Assembly: GCA_017396555.1 (NCBI GenBank) | Contig: JAFQLS010000014.1 | Span: forward strand, 1-64,000 | DNA from: Lachnospiraceae bacterium | GTDB lineage: Bacteria; Bacillota; Clostridia; Lachnospirales; Lachnospiraceae | DNA length: 64,000 nucleotides | Direction: 5' to 3' | Notes under the pieces: generated by a model | What the model was told of the DNA's origin: nothing | The model's database searches: none | What the model saw: the letters and a program-made list of their open reading frames with translations, nothing else | Position numbers and translations under genes: made by a program | Shown: positions 56,812 to 64,000 of the stretch, piece after piece | Position numbering within the stretch: the first letter of the stretch is position 1 | Layout of the letters: every line of letters begins with the position of its first letter

Positions 56812-58809
56812 TTATATGTTACTTCTACTCATTTTTCTATATTCAACAGGTGTCATATCGAATATTTTCTTAAAACTTCTGTTAAAATGTTCCACATTCT
56901 GATATCCCACTGCATAAGAAATATCTTCTACTGTCATGTTCCCATTTTTAAGTAATGCTTTAGCCTTTTTCATTCTTGTAGCTGCAACAATATCTCCAAA
57001 TGTCTTGCCTGATTTATCCTTAATATATTTTGAAATATATGGCTCTGATAAATTAAACTGAACCGACATTGTTTCAAGTGTTATATGCTGATAATTTGCC
57101 TGAATAAAATTCATCATCTCAACAAATCTTTCATCCTGATATTTTTCATCATTCGCGATGTCAGGAAGCTTATTTACCGCTACTACTAAAGCTCGAATTG
57201 ATGATTTAATAATATCTTCATCAATACCTGCACCCCAGTACATTTTGCCATTACATGTAATTCCCACATAAGACATAGCCTTTGAAGATGAGCCCTGTGA
57301 TAAAGCATGTTCTTCATATATTGATAACTCATAACTAATTCCAAAATACTGCTTTATCGTATTACTTACAGCATCAAGACGACCATTACCATTTGCGTCT
57401 ACTACCGTCTTCTTCTCACCACAAACAATAGTTGTTTCCGCCATAATTCCGTCATTCTGTTTGAAGTGACAATCAACCACTCTGAATGTTGGTGTATAAT
57501 CTATATAATTACTTTCAAATATCTCATATACCCACTGTGGCGACAATTCTTTATGTTCTTCATCAGATACCTGCTTAACCGCATATCCTACTTCTTCTCT
57601 CATCTTTTCCGGAATAGAAAGACTGTAGTTCTGCTTAAGTATGTATGCTACACCACCCTTACCTGACTGACTGTTAATTCTGATAACATCAGAGTCATAA
57701 GTTCTACCGACATCAACAGGGTCAATCGGAAGATATGGAACTGTCCATGTATCACACTGTTTCTCTTCTCTCCAGTTCATACCCTTTGAAATAGCATCCT
57801 GATGCGAACCTGAGAATGCTGTAAACACAAGATCTCCACTATAAGCCTGACGCTCATATACATGCATTCTTGTAAGTCTCTCATATTTTTCACGAATCAT
57901 AGGCATATTAGAGAACTCAAGTCCCGGATCAATACCATGCGAGAACATATTCATAGCTACCGTAATAATATCACAGTTACCTGTTCTTTCACCGTTTCCG
58001 AATAATGTTCCCTCTACTCTGTCAGCACCTGCAAGACATCCAAGTTCCGCATCTGCAACAGCACAGCCTCTGTCATTATGTGGATGAAGACTAACAATAA
58101 CATTTTCACGATATTTAAGATTTTTACACATATATTCTACCTGCGAAGCAAATACATGTGGCATTGCTGTCTCAACTGTAGCCGGAAGGTTAATGATAGC
58201 CTTCTTTTCAGGTGTTGGCTGCCAGATATCAAGAACTGCATTACATACCTCTAATGCATATTCCATCTCAGTTCCATGAAAGCTCTCAGGACTGTACTCG
58301 AACGAGAAATTACCATCTGTTTCATCAGCCATTTTCTTAAGAAGCTTAGCACCTTCTACAGCAATCTTCTTAATTTCTTCTTTATCTTTTCTAAATACCT
58401 GTTCTCTTTGTGCTACAGATGTAGAATTGTACAAATGTATAACCGCGTGTGGCGCACCCTGAACAGCTTCAAATGTTTTCTTAATAATATGTTCTCTAGC
58501 CTGTGTAAGAACCTGAACTGTAACATCCTTTGGAATCATATTTCGCTCAATAAGAGTTCTCATAAAAATAAATTCTGTCTCTGATGCAGCAGGAAATCCT
58601 ACTTCTATTTCTTTAAATCCTATATCTACAAGCATCTGGAAAAACTCTAGCTTTTCTTCAAGACTCATTGGCTCAATTAATGCCTGATTACCATCTCTTA
58701 AGTCAACCGAACACCAGATAGGTGGTGTATCCAAATAGTCCTTCTTCACCCATTCATAATCACATACAGGTGGCATAAAGTATTGTTTTTCATATTTCTT
58801 TGCGTTCAT
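56812..58809 (-). CDS. leuA: 2-isopropylmalate synthase fused to a C-terminal AraC-type DNA-binding domain
   Basis: The 665-residue protein has two parts in one frame. Residues 1-555 are a LeuA of the longer, type-2 (yeast/actinobacterial) kind. The TIM barrel contains WCSVDLRDGNQALIEPMSLEEK near 35, EVGFPAASETEFIF near 75, and VIVSLHPHNDRGCAVADAELG near 243 with metal His residues. The LeuA dimerisation/leucine-binding domain, about 430-550, contains GISYELSIYEEHALSQGSSSKAMSYV. Residues 565-665 are an AraC-type HTH: TLETMSVQFNLSEPYISKYIKDKSG, then MTVEDISYAVGYQNVEHFNRSFKKIFDMTPVEYR. Usual LeuA ends near 555-560. There is no leuB, leuC or leuD nearby. It could be a leucine-responsive transcription factor as well as an enzyme. 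Confidence 0.95.
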   Translation of the reverse strand: MNAKKYEKQYFMPPVCDYEWVKKDYLDTPPIWCSVDLRDGNQALIEPMSLEEKLEFFQMLVDIGFKEIEVGFPAASETEFIFMRTLIERNMIPKDVTVQVLTQAREHIIKKTFEAVQGAPHAVIHLYNSTSVAQREQVFRKDKEEIKKIAVEGAKLLKKMADETDGNFSFEYSPESFHGTEMEYALEVCNAVLDIWQPTPEKKAIINLPATVETAMPHVFASQVEYMCKNLKYRENVIVSLHPHNDRGCAVADAELGCLAGADRVEGTLFGNGERTGNCDIITVAMNMFSHGIDPGLEFSNMPMIREKYERLTRMHVYERQAYSGDLVFTAFSGSHQDAISKGMNWREEKQCDTWTVPYLPIDPVDVGRTYDSDVIRINSQSGKGGVAYILKQNYSLSIPEKMREEVGYAVKQVSDEEHKELSPQWVYEIFESNYIDYTPTFRVVDCHFKQNDGIMAETTIVCGEKKTVVDANGNGRLDAVSNTIKQYFGISYELSIYEEHALSQGSSSKAMSYVGITCNGKMYWGAGIDEDIIKSSIRALVVAVNKLPDIANDEKYQDERFVEMMNFIQANYQHITLETMSVQFNLSEPYISKYIKDKSGKTFGDIVAATRMKKAKALLKNGNMTVEDISYAVGYQNVEHFNRSFKKIFDMTPVEYRKMSRSNI

Positions 58810-58851
58810 AGTATATAGTCCTCCGTTTTCTTACAATGTACATATGTTATC

Positions 58852-58888
58852 ATCATATCTCTTTTTTGAGAATGATTAAATTTAATCA
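58852..58888 (-). promoter_or_regulatory. Promoter and candidate operator of leuA
   Basis: On the minus strand TTTAAT (complement of 58875-58880), 17 bases and TATGAT (complement of 58852-58857) form a sigma-A-like promoter. The 16-bp perfect palindrome TGATTAAATTTAATCA (58873-58888) covers that -35 box. This position suits a regulator acting on leuA itself. Confidence 0.6.
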
Positions 58889-58910
58889 GTTTTCTTGATG
58901 TATTTTAACA

Positions 58911-59408
58911 TTATCTGTTGTCAACCTTTTCAGGATACATATCGTGATTTGCCATTCTATTCCACGCTACCTCTTCCCATTTTGTTCCGGGCTTACCATA
59001 ATTACAATATGGGTCTATTGAAATCCCCCCTCTTGGAGTAAATTTCCCCCATACCTCAATGTATTTAGGTTCCATTAGCTTAATTAAATCCTTCATTATA
59101 ATATTCACACAATCCTCATGAAAATCACCATGATTTCTAAAGCTAAATAAATATAATTTTAATGATTTGCTCTCAACCATTTTAACATCAGGTACATATG
59201 AAATAGTTATTGTTGCAAAATCCGGCTGTCCCGTTATAGGGCATAAGCTTGTAAATTCCGGACAATTAAATTTAACAAAATAATCATTTTCCTGATGCTT
59301 ATTAATAAATGTTTCCAACATTTCAGGGGCGTAATCCATAGGATATTTTGTTCCCTGATTGCCAAGGAGTGTAACTCCTTCTGTTTCTTCTTTACTTCTT
59401 CCTGACAT
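58911..59408 (-). CDS. queF: NADPH-dependent 7-cyano-7-deazaguanine reductase
   Basis: Reduces the nitrile preQ0 to the amine preQ1. I start it at the ATG at 59408 ([19 protein letters not shown], 165 residues), because GGAGGAAATT lies just upstream. The catalytic Cys is in [16 protein letters not shown] near residue 49, and [22 protein letters not shown] near 75 is the QueF motif. Short, unimodular type. Last gene of the queD-queE-folE-queC-queF operon, seven to twenty bases behind its neighbour. Confidence 0.96.
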   Translation of the reverse strand: MSGRSKEETEGVTLLGNQGTKYPMDYAPEMLETFINKHQENDYFVKFNCPEFTSLCPITGQPDFATITISYVPDVKMVESKSLKLYLFSFRNHGDFHEDCVNIIMKDLIKLMEPKYIEVWGKFTPRGGISIDPYCNYGKPGTKWEEVAWNRMANHDMYPEKVDNR

Positions 59409-59427
59409 AATTTCCTCCATATTTATA

Positions 59428-60105
59428 TTACATTATTGGGTCTTTAATTCCATTTATTTCGAATGCTCTTATTCTGTCTATACAAGTTCCGCATACACCA
59501 CACGGCTTGTCATTTCCTTCATAACAGCTCCATGTAAGCTCATATGGAACCTTCAATTCCAATCCTTTTTTTACCACTTCTGCCTTATTCATACCTACAA
59601 ATGGTGCTTCTATCTTAACCTTGTTGCCACTTCCTACATAAATCGCCTGATTCATTGCATTATTAAACTCATCGCTGCAATCCGGGTACGCATTTCCTGC
59701 AGCATCATCGCTGTGTGCACCGTAGTATATAATATCACATTTCTTAGAAATTGCTATACTTGCAGCACAAGATAAGAACAATCCATTTCTAAACGGAACA
59801 TAAGTAGATACCGGTTCTCCATCCGTTTTCTCCAACTGTTTTGAATATTCGCCTTTAGGTATTTCTTTATCTGAATGTGTTAGCAGTGAACAGTCACTAT
59901 ATTCAAATATCTTGGCTAAATCAAGGTAAATGTGTTCCACTTCATAGTATTTAGCTATTTTATCTGATGCCTCTATTTCTTTTGTATGCTTTTGTCCGTA
60001 TGACATTGATAATGCTACAACATTTTCCTTACCGTATATATCAACAGCCATACCAAGACAGGTGGTACTGTCTACTCCGCCACTAAATAACACTAATGCT
60101 TTCAT
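59428..60105 (-). CDS. queC: 7-cyano-7-deazaguanine synthase QueC
   Basis: Converts 7-carboxy-7-deazaguanine to preQ0, using ATP and ammonia. The 225-residue protein has a PP-loop, [19 protein letters not shown], at residues 4-22, [22 protein letters not shown] near 35, and a C-terminal zinc site of four cysteines, [15 protein letters not shown] near residue 196. Complete. It follows folE by 22 bases in the preQ1 operon. Confidence 0.97.
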   Translation of the reverse strand: MKALVLFSGGVDSTTCLGMAVDIYGKENVVALSMSYGQKHTKEIEASDKIAKYYEVEHIYLDLAKIFEYSDCSLLTHSDKEIPKGEYSKQLEKTDGEPVSTYVPFRNGLFLSCAASIAISKKCDIIYYGAHSDDAAGNAYPDCSDEFNNAMNQAIYVGSGNKVKIEAPFVGMNKAEVVKKGLELKVPYELTWSCYEGNDKPCGVCGTCIDRIRAFEINGIKDPIM

Positions 60106-60127
60106 TTTTACACCTTCTTATATTCTG

Positions 60128-60703
60128 TTATCTTAACTGCATCTGTAATTTATAATCATCTATAAATTTGCCTCTCATAGTCGAAGAAAATGTTTTTGCT
60201 CCTGACTTCTTTATTCCTCTGGCAGTCATACAGCTATGACAGCCTTCTATCAACACGGCAACATCCTCTGAGCCTGTTATCTTAGTCATTATATCTGCTA
60301 TATCCGAACCTATTCTTTCCTGAAGCTGTAATCTCTTACCCACCATATCCGCAACTCTTGCTATCTTACTAAGTCCGATTACTTTGCCATTTGGAACATA
60401 TGCAACCGTAACCTTCATATCATACATAAGAGCGAGATGGTGCTCACAGTAGCTGAATATATCGATATCCTTTACAATTACCATATCTTTGCTCTCTGTA
60501 ACAAATTCAAGGTCATCTTCAAAGGTTTTATCAAACATTTCTGCTATCTCGTCATTGGTATAATTCATACCTTCAAATACTTCCTCATACATTTTTGCAA
60601 CACGAAGAGGCGTATCCTTAAGACCTTCTCTCTCAGGATCATCACCAAGTGCAATAAGAATTCCTTTTACATGTTCTTTTATTGCTTCTGTATCTATTGC
60701 CAT
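60128..60703 (-). CDS. folE: GTP cyclohydrolase I
   Basis: Makes 7,8-dihydroneopterin triphosphate from GTP, the shared first step of folate and queuosine synthesis. The 191-residue protein has [22 protein letters not shown] near residue 18, the catalytic segment [52 protein letters not shown] near 80, and [14 protein letters not shown] near 158 with the zinc Cys and His residues. It sits between queE and queC, so it serves queuosine here. Confidence 0.97.
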   Translation of the reverse strand: MAIDTEAIKEHVKGILIALGDDPEREGLKDTPLRVAKMYEEVFEGMNYTNDEIAEMFDKTFEDDLEFVTESKDMVIVKDIDIFSYCEHHLALMYDMKVTVAYVPNGKVIGLSKIARVADMVGKRLQLQERIGSDIADIMTKITGSEDVAVLIEGCHSCMTARGIKKSGAKTFSSTMRGKFIDDYKLQMQLR

Positions 60704-60729
60704 TACTCTTCATTCCTTTCTACTCTAAC

Positions 60730-61395
60730 TTACACACCACGTTCTTGCGGATCCCATATGAATTTATGCATCTGTAACTGCATATTAACACCATTCATAT
60801 TATATTCTTTCATATATTCGACTATATCTGATAATTCTATTTCACCAAATACAGGACTGATGTACACATTGGTTCTTGTTACCAAATCATTTTCTACTAT
60901 TACCTGTCTCGCTCTGTCAAGGTCTTTTCTGCTTCCTGCCACAAATTTGACAACGTCTCTTTTATCCAATATCTTTAAATTAGCAGGATGCATTTTTGTT
61001 TCCATTTCACTATCCGGAAGTTTATAATCCATTGTAAATGATGGTCTGTTCTCAATATTATTAAATGGCTCTAAATCAATACTTCCATTGGTTTCTATCT
61101 CAACAGCCAGTTCTTTATCTCCTGCAAGTAATTCAAGCAATTCTCTTATGCCATTTCGCCACAAGGGTTCTCCACCTGTTATAGTTACATTATTGACCTT
61201 TTCTTCTTTTATCTTATTATATATCTGCCTTGCGGTCAAAGGAGTGCTGTCTGCATCTTTTTTATTCGCCCAGCTTGTATCGCAATAGCTACAATTAAGA
61301 TTGCAACCTTTTAGTCTTACAAATACTGCCAGCTGTCCTGCTTTCATTCCTTCGCCATTAATGCTTGTAAACATTTCTACTACATCGTATGTCAT
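60730..61395 (-). CDS. queE: 7-carboxy-7-deazaguanine synthase QueE
   Basis: Radical SAM enzyme that converts 6-carboxytetrahydropterin to 7-carboxy-7-deazaguanine. The 221-residue protein binds its iron-sulphur cluster through GCNLNCSYCDTSWA, a Cys-x3-Cys-x2-Cys motif near residue 31. VTITGGEPLWRNGIRELLELL near 74 is the SAM GGE motif. ETNGSIDLEPF follows, then PSFTMDYKLPDSEMETKMHPANL. It follows queD by 23 bases in the preQ1 operon. Confidence 0.96.
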   Translation of the reverse strand: MTYDVVEMFTSINGEGMKAGQLAVFVRLKGCNLNCSYCDTSWANKKDADSTPLTARQIYNKIKEEKVNNVTITGGEPLWRNGIRELLELLAGDKELAVEIETNGSIDLEPFNNIENRPSFTMDYKLPDSEMETKMHPANLKILDKRDVVKFVAGSRKDLDRARQVIVENDLVTRTNVYISPVFGEIELSDIVEYMKEYNMNGVNMQLQMHKFIWDPQERGV

Positions 61396-61418
61396 AACGT
61401 CCTCACATCTTGTATATT

Positions 61419-61838
61419 CTATTCCGTATAAGATGCCGCATTTGTTGGTGTCTCATATACGGTTACCATTTTCACACCATAACCGGCTTCCTTAACTTTA
61501 TCATAAAAGTATTTCGAAAAATTTTCTGCAGTTGGTCTGAAATCAAATTCAAGTATTCTAAAGCCTTCTTCTGTAAGAGCCTTGAATGTAATTTCCTTAA
61601 GACTTCCTCTTTCTATAATAAGACTATGGTCAAGTTCATCCACCATTTTTCCTAAATCTTCTTTTAATGTTCCAAAATCAACATACATTCCATTTAACTG
61701 CTTATCCGTATTAAGTTTATCTGTCATTACTTCTACTTCAACTTTCCAACGATGACCATGTATGTTACTACATTTCCCCTCATATCCGGCAAGAAAATGA
61801 GCCGAATCAAAGCTCTGTTCTGTTTTTAATATATACAT
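61419..61838 (-). CDS. queD: 6-carboxy-5,6,7,8-tetrahydropterin synthase QueD
   Basis: Converts dihydroneopterin triphosphate to 6-carboxytetrahydropterin. The 139-residue T-fold enzyme has SFDSAHFLAGYEGKCSNIHGHRWKVEVEV: His near residue 14 and HGH near 29 bind zinc, and the Cys in GKCSN is catalytic. LDHSLIIERGSL and ETPTNAASYTE close the T-fold. First gene of the operon, directly after the riboswitch leader. Confidence 0.96.
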   Translation of the reverse strand: MYILKTEQSFDSAHFLAGYEGKCSNIHGHRWKVEVEVMTDKLNTDKQLNGMYVDFGTLKEDLGKMVDELDHSLIIERGSLKEITFKALTEEGFRILEFDFRPTAENFSKYFYDKVKEAGYGVKMVTVYETPTNAASYTE

Positions 61839-61865
61839 AATTATCCTTTCCTGCTATTTTTCAAT

Positions 61866-61904
61866 ATAAAAAGGTATAGTCTTGTAAGAAACAAAACTAT
61901 ACCT
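61866..61904 (-). terminator. Regulatory terminator in the queD leader
   Basis: On the minus strand AGGTATAGTTTTGT pairs with ACAAGACTATACCT (stem at 61872-61904), followed by TTTTT (complement of 61868-61872 region). It stands between the preQ1 aptamer and queD, so it is expected to be the ligand-controlled terminator of the riboswitch. Confidence 0.88.
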
Positions 61905-61935
61905 ATCACTTCAATACATTATCTGAATTAATAGC

Positions 61936-61980
61936 CCTAGTTTTATTTTAAGACAGGATGGTACAAATGAACTGTCTTTA
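61936..61980 (-). promoter_or_regulatory. preQ1-I riboswitch aptamer of the queD operon
   Basis: On the minus strand the leader has the short stem AGACAG / CTGTCT (61972-61977 with 61951-61956). Its loop begins TTC and carries GTACC. An A-rich tail then ends ACTAGGG. This matches the preQ1-I fold, in which the tail ACUAAGG-type bases pair back into the loop. Located before a terminator and the complete preQ1 operon, it would reduce transcription when preQ1 is plentiful. Confidence 0.8.
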
Positions 61981-61995
61981 TTAAGTTGCATTAGA

Positions 61996-62024
61996 ATTAT
62001 ACAGCAGTCGTAGTATTAATGCAA
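61996..62024 (-). promoter_or_regulatory. Sigma-A promoter of the preQ1 operon
   Basis: On the minus strand TTGCAT (complement of 62019-62024), 17 bases and consensus TATAAT (complement of 61996-62001). Transcription should start near 61989, just before the aptamer. Confidence 0.78.
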
Positions 62025-62040
62025 GTATATTTATATTTTT

Positions 62041-62324
62041 AGCATCACTACGGATTAAAGCAAAATATGGGTTCCGTGTTTGCAAGACTCTAAGACTTCG
62101 CATAACTCACAATTGAAATATTTGCGACAAAGTTGTGCTTCGCACATTTCTGCAAGCAAAGTTATTATCACGTAAGCAAGCTTCCTAATTAATTACTTTG
62201 CTCGCAGAGAATCACACTGTAAGTGTGCCTTCTGTCGCAAATATTTCAATTGCTCAAACAGATGCTTCGGCTAAGAGCCTTCTTAACACTCGAACCTTAT
62301 TTTGCTAAAATCCTATGCTGTCTT
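62041..62324. repeat. Long imperfect palindrome, MITE-like or structured-RNA repeat element
   Basis: The whole 280-bp stretch folds on itself. The perfect inner arms CAATTGAAATATTTGCGACA (62110-62129) and their complement (62233-62252) are 20 bp. The outer arms, about 62052-62080 and 62285-62313, are imperfect complements sharing AGCAAAATA and GGTTC. Between the inner arms a further pair, around 62150-62165 and 62195-62210, and two small hairpins (TGTGC-TTC-GCACA and CACACT-GTA-AGTGTG) are visible. No coding frame of worth is present. It starts about 15 bases beyond the preQ1 operon promoter and ends 16 bases from the yfcE stop. Confidence 0.75.
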
Positions 62325-62340
62325 AAAAATATAAATATAC

Positions 62341-62883
62341 TTACAAATAATGCTGCATATATTCTTCGCCATTTAAGTTCTTCCAAACCATATTGTTATC
62401 ATCTATTATCATATAGCTATGTTTAGAATTTTCTTTTGGTATACTTACTGAACCCGGATTTAGACATAATATTCCATTTCTTTCCTCGCACATTGGAATA
62501 TGTGTATGTCCACTTAATAATATGTCACCAGCTTTTAAGTTACCTGTATCATTTGGATTGATATGATGTCCGTGTGTTGCATATATCATTCTATTTCCCA
62601 CATATATTATCGCATAATCTGCAAGTATTGGAAATTCAAGTACCATCTGGTCTACCTCTGTGTCACAATTTCCTCTAACGCACATAAGCTTGTCTGCCAA
62701 TGGGTTTAACATTTCTATAACCTTCTTAGGATTATATTCATCAGGCAAATCATTTCTAGGTCCATGATATAATATATCTCCAAGCAGAAGTAATCTGTCT
62801 GCTCCTTCTTCCTCAAATCTTTTCAACAACTCTTCGCAATATCCTGAAGCTCCATGGATATCAGAAGCTATCATTAATCTCAT
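62341..62883 (-). CDS. YfcE/YsnB-family metallophosphoesterase
   Basis: Phosphodiesterase of the calcineurin-like superfamily, 180 residues. The metal motifs are MIASDIHGASGYCEELLKRF near residue 4, LLLLGDILYHGPRNDLP near 32, VRGNCDTEVDQM near 75 (GNCD), MIYATHGHHINPND near 105, and LLSGHTHIPMCEE near 126. Normal for YfcE, which hydrolyses phosphodiesters in vitro; the physiological substrate is unknown. Its stop is followed closely by the repeat element. Confidence 0.9.
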   Translation of the reverse strand: MRLMIASDIHGASGYCEELLKRFEEEGADRLLLLGDILYHGPRNDLPDEYNPKKVIEMLNPLADKLMCVRGNCDTEVDQMVLEFPILADYAIIYVGNRMIYATHGHHINPNDTGNLKAGDILLSGHTHIPMCEERNGILCLNPGSVSIPKENSKHSYMIIDDNNMVWKNLNGEEYMQHYL

Positions 62884-62913
62884 AATGTTGATTTCTCCTT
62901 TTTTGAATATATA

Positions 62914-62939
62914 GGCTGTCCCTTTTTTAAAGGACAGCC
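62914..62939 (-). terminator. Hairpin after the alcohol dehydrogenase gene
   Basis: GGCTGTCC (62914-62921) and GGACAGCC (62932-62939) form a GC-rich stem with a loop of ten bases. On the minus strand it follows the alcohol dehydrogenase stop; only TATATATTC follows, so termination would be weak. Confidence 0.6.
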
Positions 62940-62962
62940 CACTCTAATTATTTTAATAAAAA

Positions 62963-64000
62963 TTACATTAATTTCTTATAAAGCATTGTTATATCTTCAA
63001 CACTTGTTTCCTTTGGATTACCAGGTCTACAAGCATCATCATATGCTGACTGTGCAAGGAATGGAATATCCTCTTCCTTAACAATTTCCTTAAGGTCTGC
63101 CGGAATTCCAACATCAATTGATAACTGTTTCACGGCATCTATTGCTGCCTGTCTGTATTCATCTACAGACATATTCTCAGTCCCTTCTACACCCATTGCT
63201 TGTGCAATATATTTGTACTTATCTCCTGTAGCTTCTGCATTGTATTCCATAACTGTAGGAAGAATAATTGCATTTGCAACACCATGTGGTGTATCATATA
63301 AAGCTCCAAGCGGATGAGCCATTGAATGAACAATACCAAGACCTACATTTGAGAAGCCCATACCTGCAACGTACTGTCCAAGTGCCATTCCTTCTCTGCC
63401 TTCCGGTGTGTTATCTACTGCGCCTCTAAGTGAGCGAGCAATAATTTCGATTGCTTTCAAATGGAACATATCGGAGAGTTCCCATGCTCCTGCTGTTATA
63501 TAGCCTTCAATGGCGTGAGTAAGAGCATCCATACCTGTAGCAGCTGTAAGTCCCTTTGGCATAGTTGCCATCATTTCAGGATCAACAAATGCGACAATCG
63601 GAATATCATTAGTATCAACACATACCATTTTTCTATTCTTCTCTACATCTGTGATTACATAGTTAATTGTAACCTCTGCCGCTGTACCAGCTGTTGTAGG
63701 TACTGCAAGAATCGGTACACATCTGTTCTTAGTTGGTGCAACACCTTCAAGACTTCTTACATCAGCAAATTCAGGATTATTAATTATTATACCGATAGCT
63801 TTAGCTGTGTCCATTGATGAGCCACCACCAATAGCAATAATATAATCTGTTCCCGCTGCTTTATAAGCTTCTACACCGCTCTGAACATTTTCAATAGTCG
63901 GATTAGGCTTGATATCCGAGAAAATCTCATATGCAAGTCCTGCCGAGTCAAGTACATCTAACACCTTCTTTGTTACCCCAAATTTAAGAAGGTCAGGGTC
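62963..64000 (-). CDS. Iron-containing alcohol dehydrogenase, lactaldehyde reductase-like (N-terminus beyond window)
   Basis: Group III, Fe2+-dependent NAD(P) oxidoreductase. The open frame continues past base 64000, where the visible N-terminal sequence is DPDLLKFGVTKKVLDVLDS; about 345 of roughly 380 residues are seen. The GGGSSMDTAKAIGIIINN segment binds the cofactor and ILAVPTTAGTAAEVTINYVITD follows. The metal ligands are in GMDALTHAIEGYI, GIVHSMAHPLGALYDTPHGVANAI and nearby. The NVGLGIVHSMAHPLGA and TPHGVANAILLP-like pattern is that of FucO, the lactaldehyde/propanediol reductase, but butanol dehydrogenases are similar. Confidence 0.92.
   Translation of the reverse strand, partial: DPDLLKFGVTKKVLDVLDSAGLAYEIFSDIKPNPTIENVQSGVEAYKAAGTDYIIAIGGGSSMDTAKAIGIIINNPEFADVRSLEGVAPTKNRCVPILAVPTTAGTAAEVTINYVITDVEKNRKMVCVDTNDIPIVAFVDPEMMATMPKGLTAATGMDALTHAIEGYITAGAWELSDMFHLKAIEIIARSLRGAVDNTPEGREGMALGQYVAGMGFSNVGLGIVHSMAHPLGALYDTPHGVANAIILPTVMEYNAEATGDKYKYIAQAMGVEGTENMSVDEYRQAAIDAVKQLSIDVGIPADLKEIVKEEDIPFLAQSAYDDACRPGNPKETSVEDITMLYKKLM

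Noticed and set aside
62223..62426. Short plus-strand frame crossing the repeat and yfcE end
   Set aside because: No ribosome site, composition like the palindrome, and half antisense to yfcE.

Overview
This window is AT-rich Firmicutes chromosome. Gene content and architecture point to the class Clostridia, most likely family Lachnospiraceae. The pointers are CIRCE/HrcA control of both chaperone operons, a SigH-type sporulation-lineage sigma factor in the rlmB/mrnC/cysS/cysE neighbourhood, a GlnRS alongside a GltX, paired DUF6062/DUF2225 genes, and YfhO, DegV and MgtE proteins of Gram-positive type. I see no phage, insertion sequence or CRISPR array. It reads as ordinary core chromosome with a few lineage-specific insertions.

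Layout. 0-11.6 kb: the hrcA-grpE-dnaK operon (dnaK runs off the left edge), a yfhO gene convergent with groES-groEL, an OGG1-type glycosylase, a second yfhO and a Cof-type HAD phosphatase. 11.7-20.3 kb: a small acidic membrane protein, DUF6062/DUF2225, glnS, an M18 aminopeptidase, mgtE behind an unusual structured leader with a small ORF, a DHH phosphoesterase and a DegV protein. 20.4-27.9 kb: tRNA-Thr and a leftward series sigH, rlmB, mrnC, cysS, cysE, a MraY-like paralogue, two acyltransferase-fold proteins and ispF, then tRNA-Met and tRNA-Val. 28-38 kb: PAP2 phosphatase, glycosyltransferase, UDP-galactopyranose mutase, CPBP protease, azlCD, an unrecognised conserved-looking protein, argS and a UDP-sugar pyrophosphorylase. 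38-46 kb: DUF1292, a chemoreceptor with a long Lys-rich N-terminus, a UvrD-like helicase, gltX, a trigger-factor-like lipoprotein and an orphan FliD-C-like protein. 46-53 kb: a MoxR/DUF58/transglutaminase module beside a zinc-ribbon/kinase/leucine-rich-repeat protein and its PP2C phosphatase. 53-58.8 kb: an ABC-2 exporter, then 2-isopropylmalate synthase fused to an AraC-type DNA-binding domain. 58.9-64 kb: the complete preQ1 pathway operon queD-queE-folE-queC-queF behind a preQ1-I riboswitch with a terminator, a palindromic repeat element, a YfcE phosphoesterase and an iron-containing alcohol dehydrogenase cut by the right edge.

Most noteworthy: (1) the LeuA-AraC fusion, which keeps the catalytic barrel and the leucine-sensing domain and has a 16-bp perfect palindrome over its own predicted -35 box, suggesting a metabolic enzyme that may directly read leucine state and bind DNA; (2) the mgtE leader, with a well-translated-looking 32-codon ORF enclosed in nested long-range hairpins; (3) a ~280-bp inverted-repeat element whose terminal ~45 bp recurs upstream of glnS, where it supplies promoter sequence; (4) the soluble zinc-ribbon/kinase/LRR plus PP2C pair next to a MoxR/transglutaminase module; (5) the groEL terminator embedded inside the coding end of the convergent yfhO. 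All functional statements are inferred from sequence reading alone; no database search was run.
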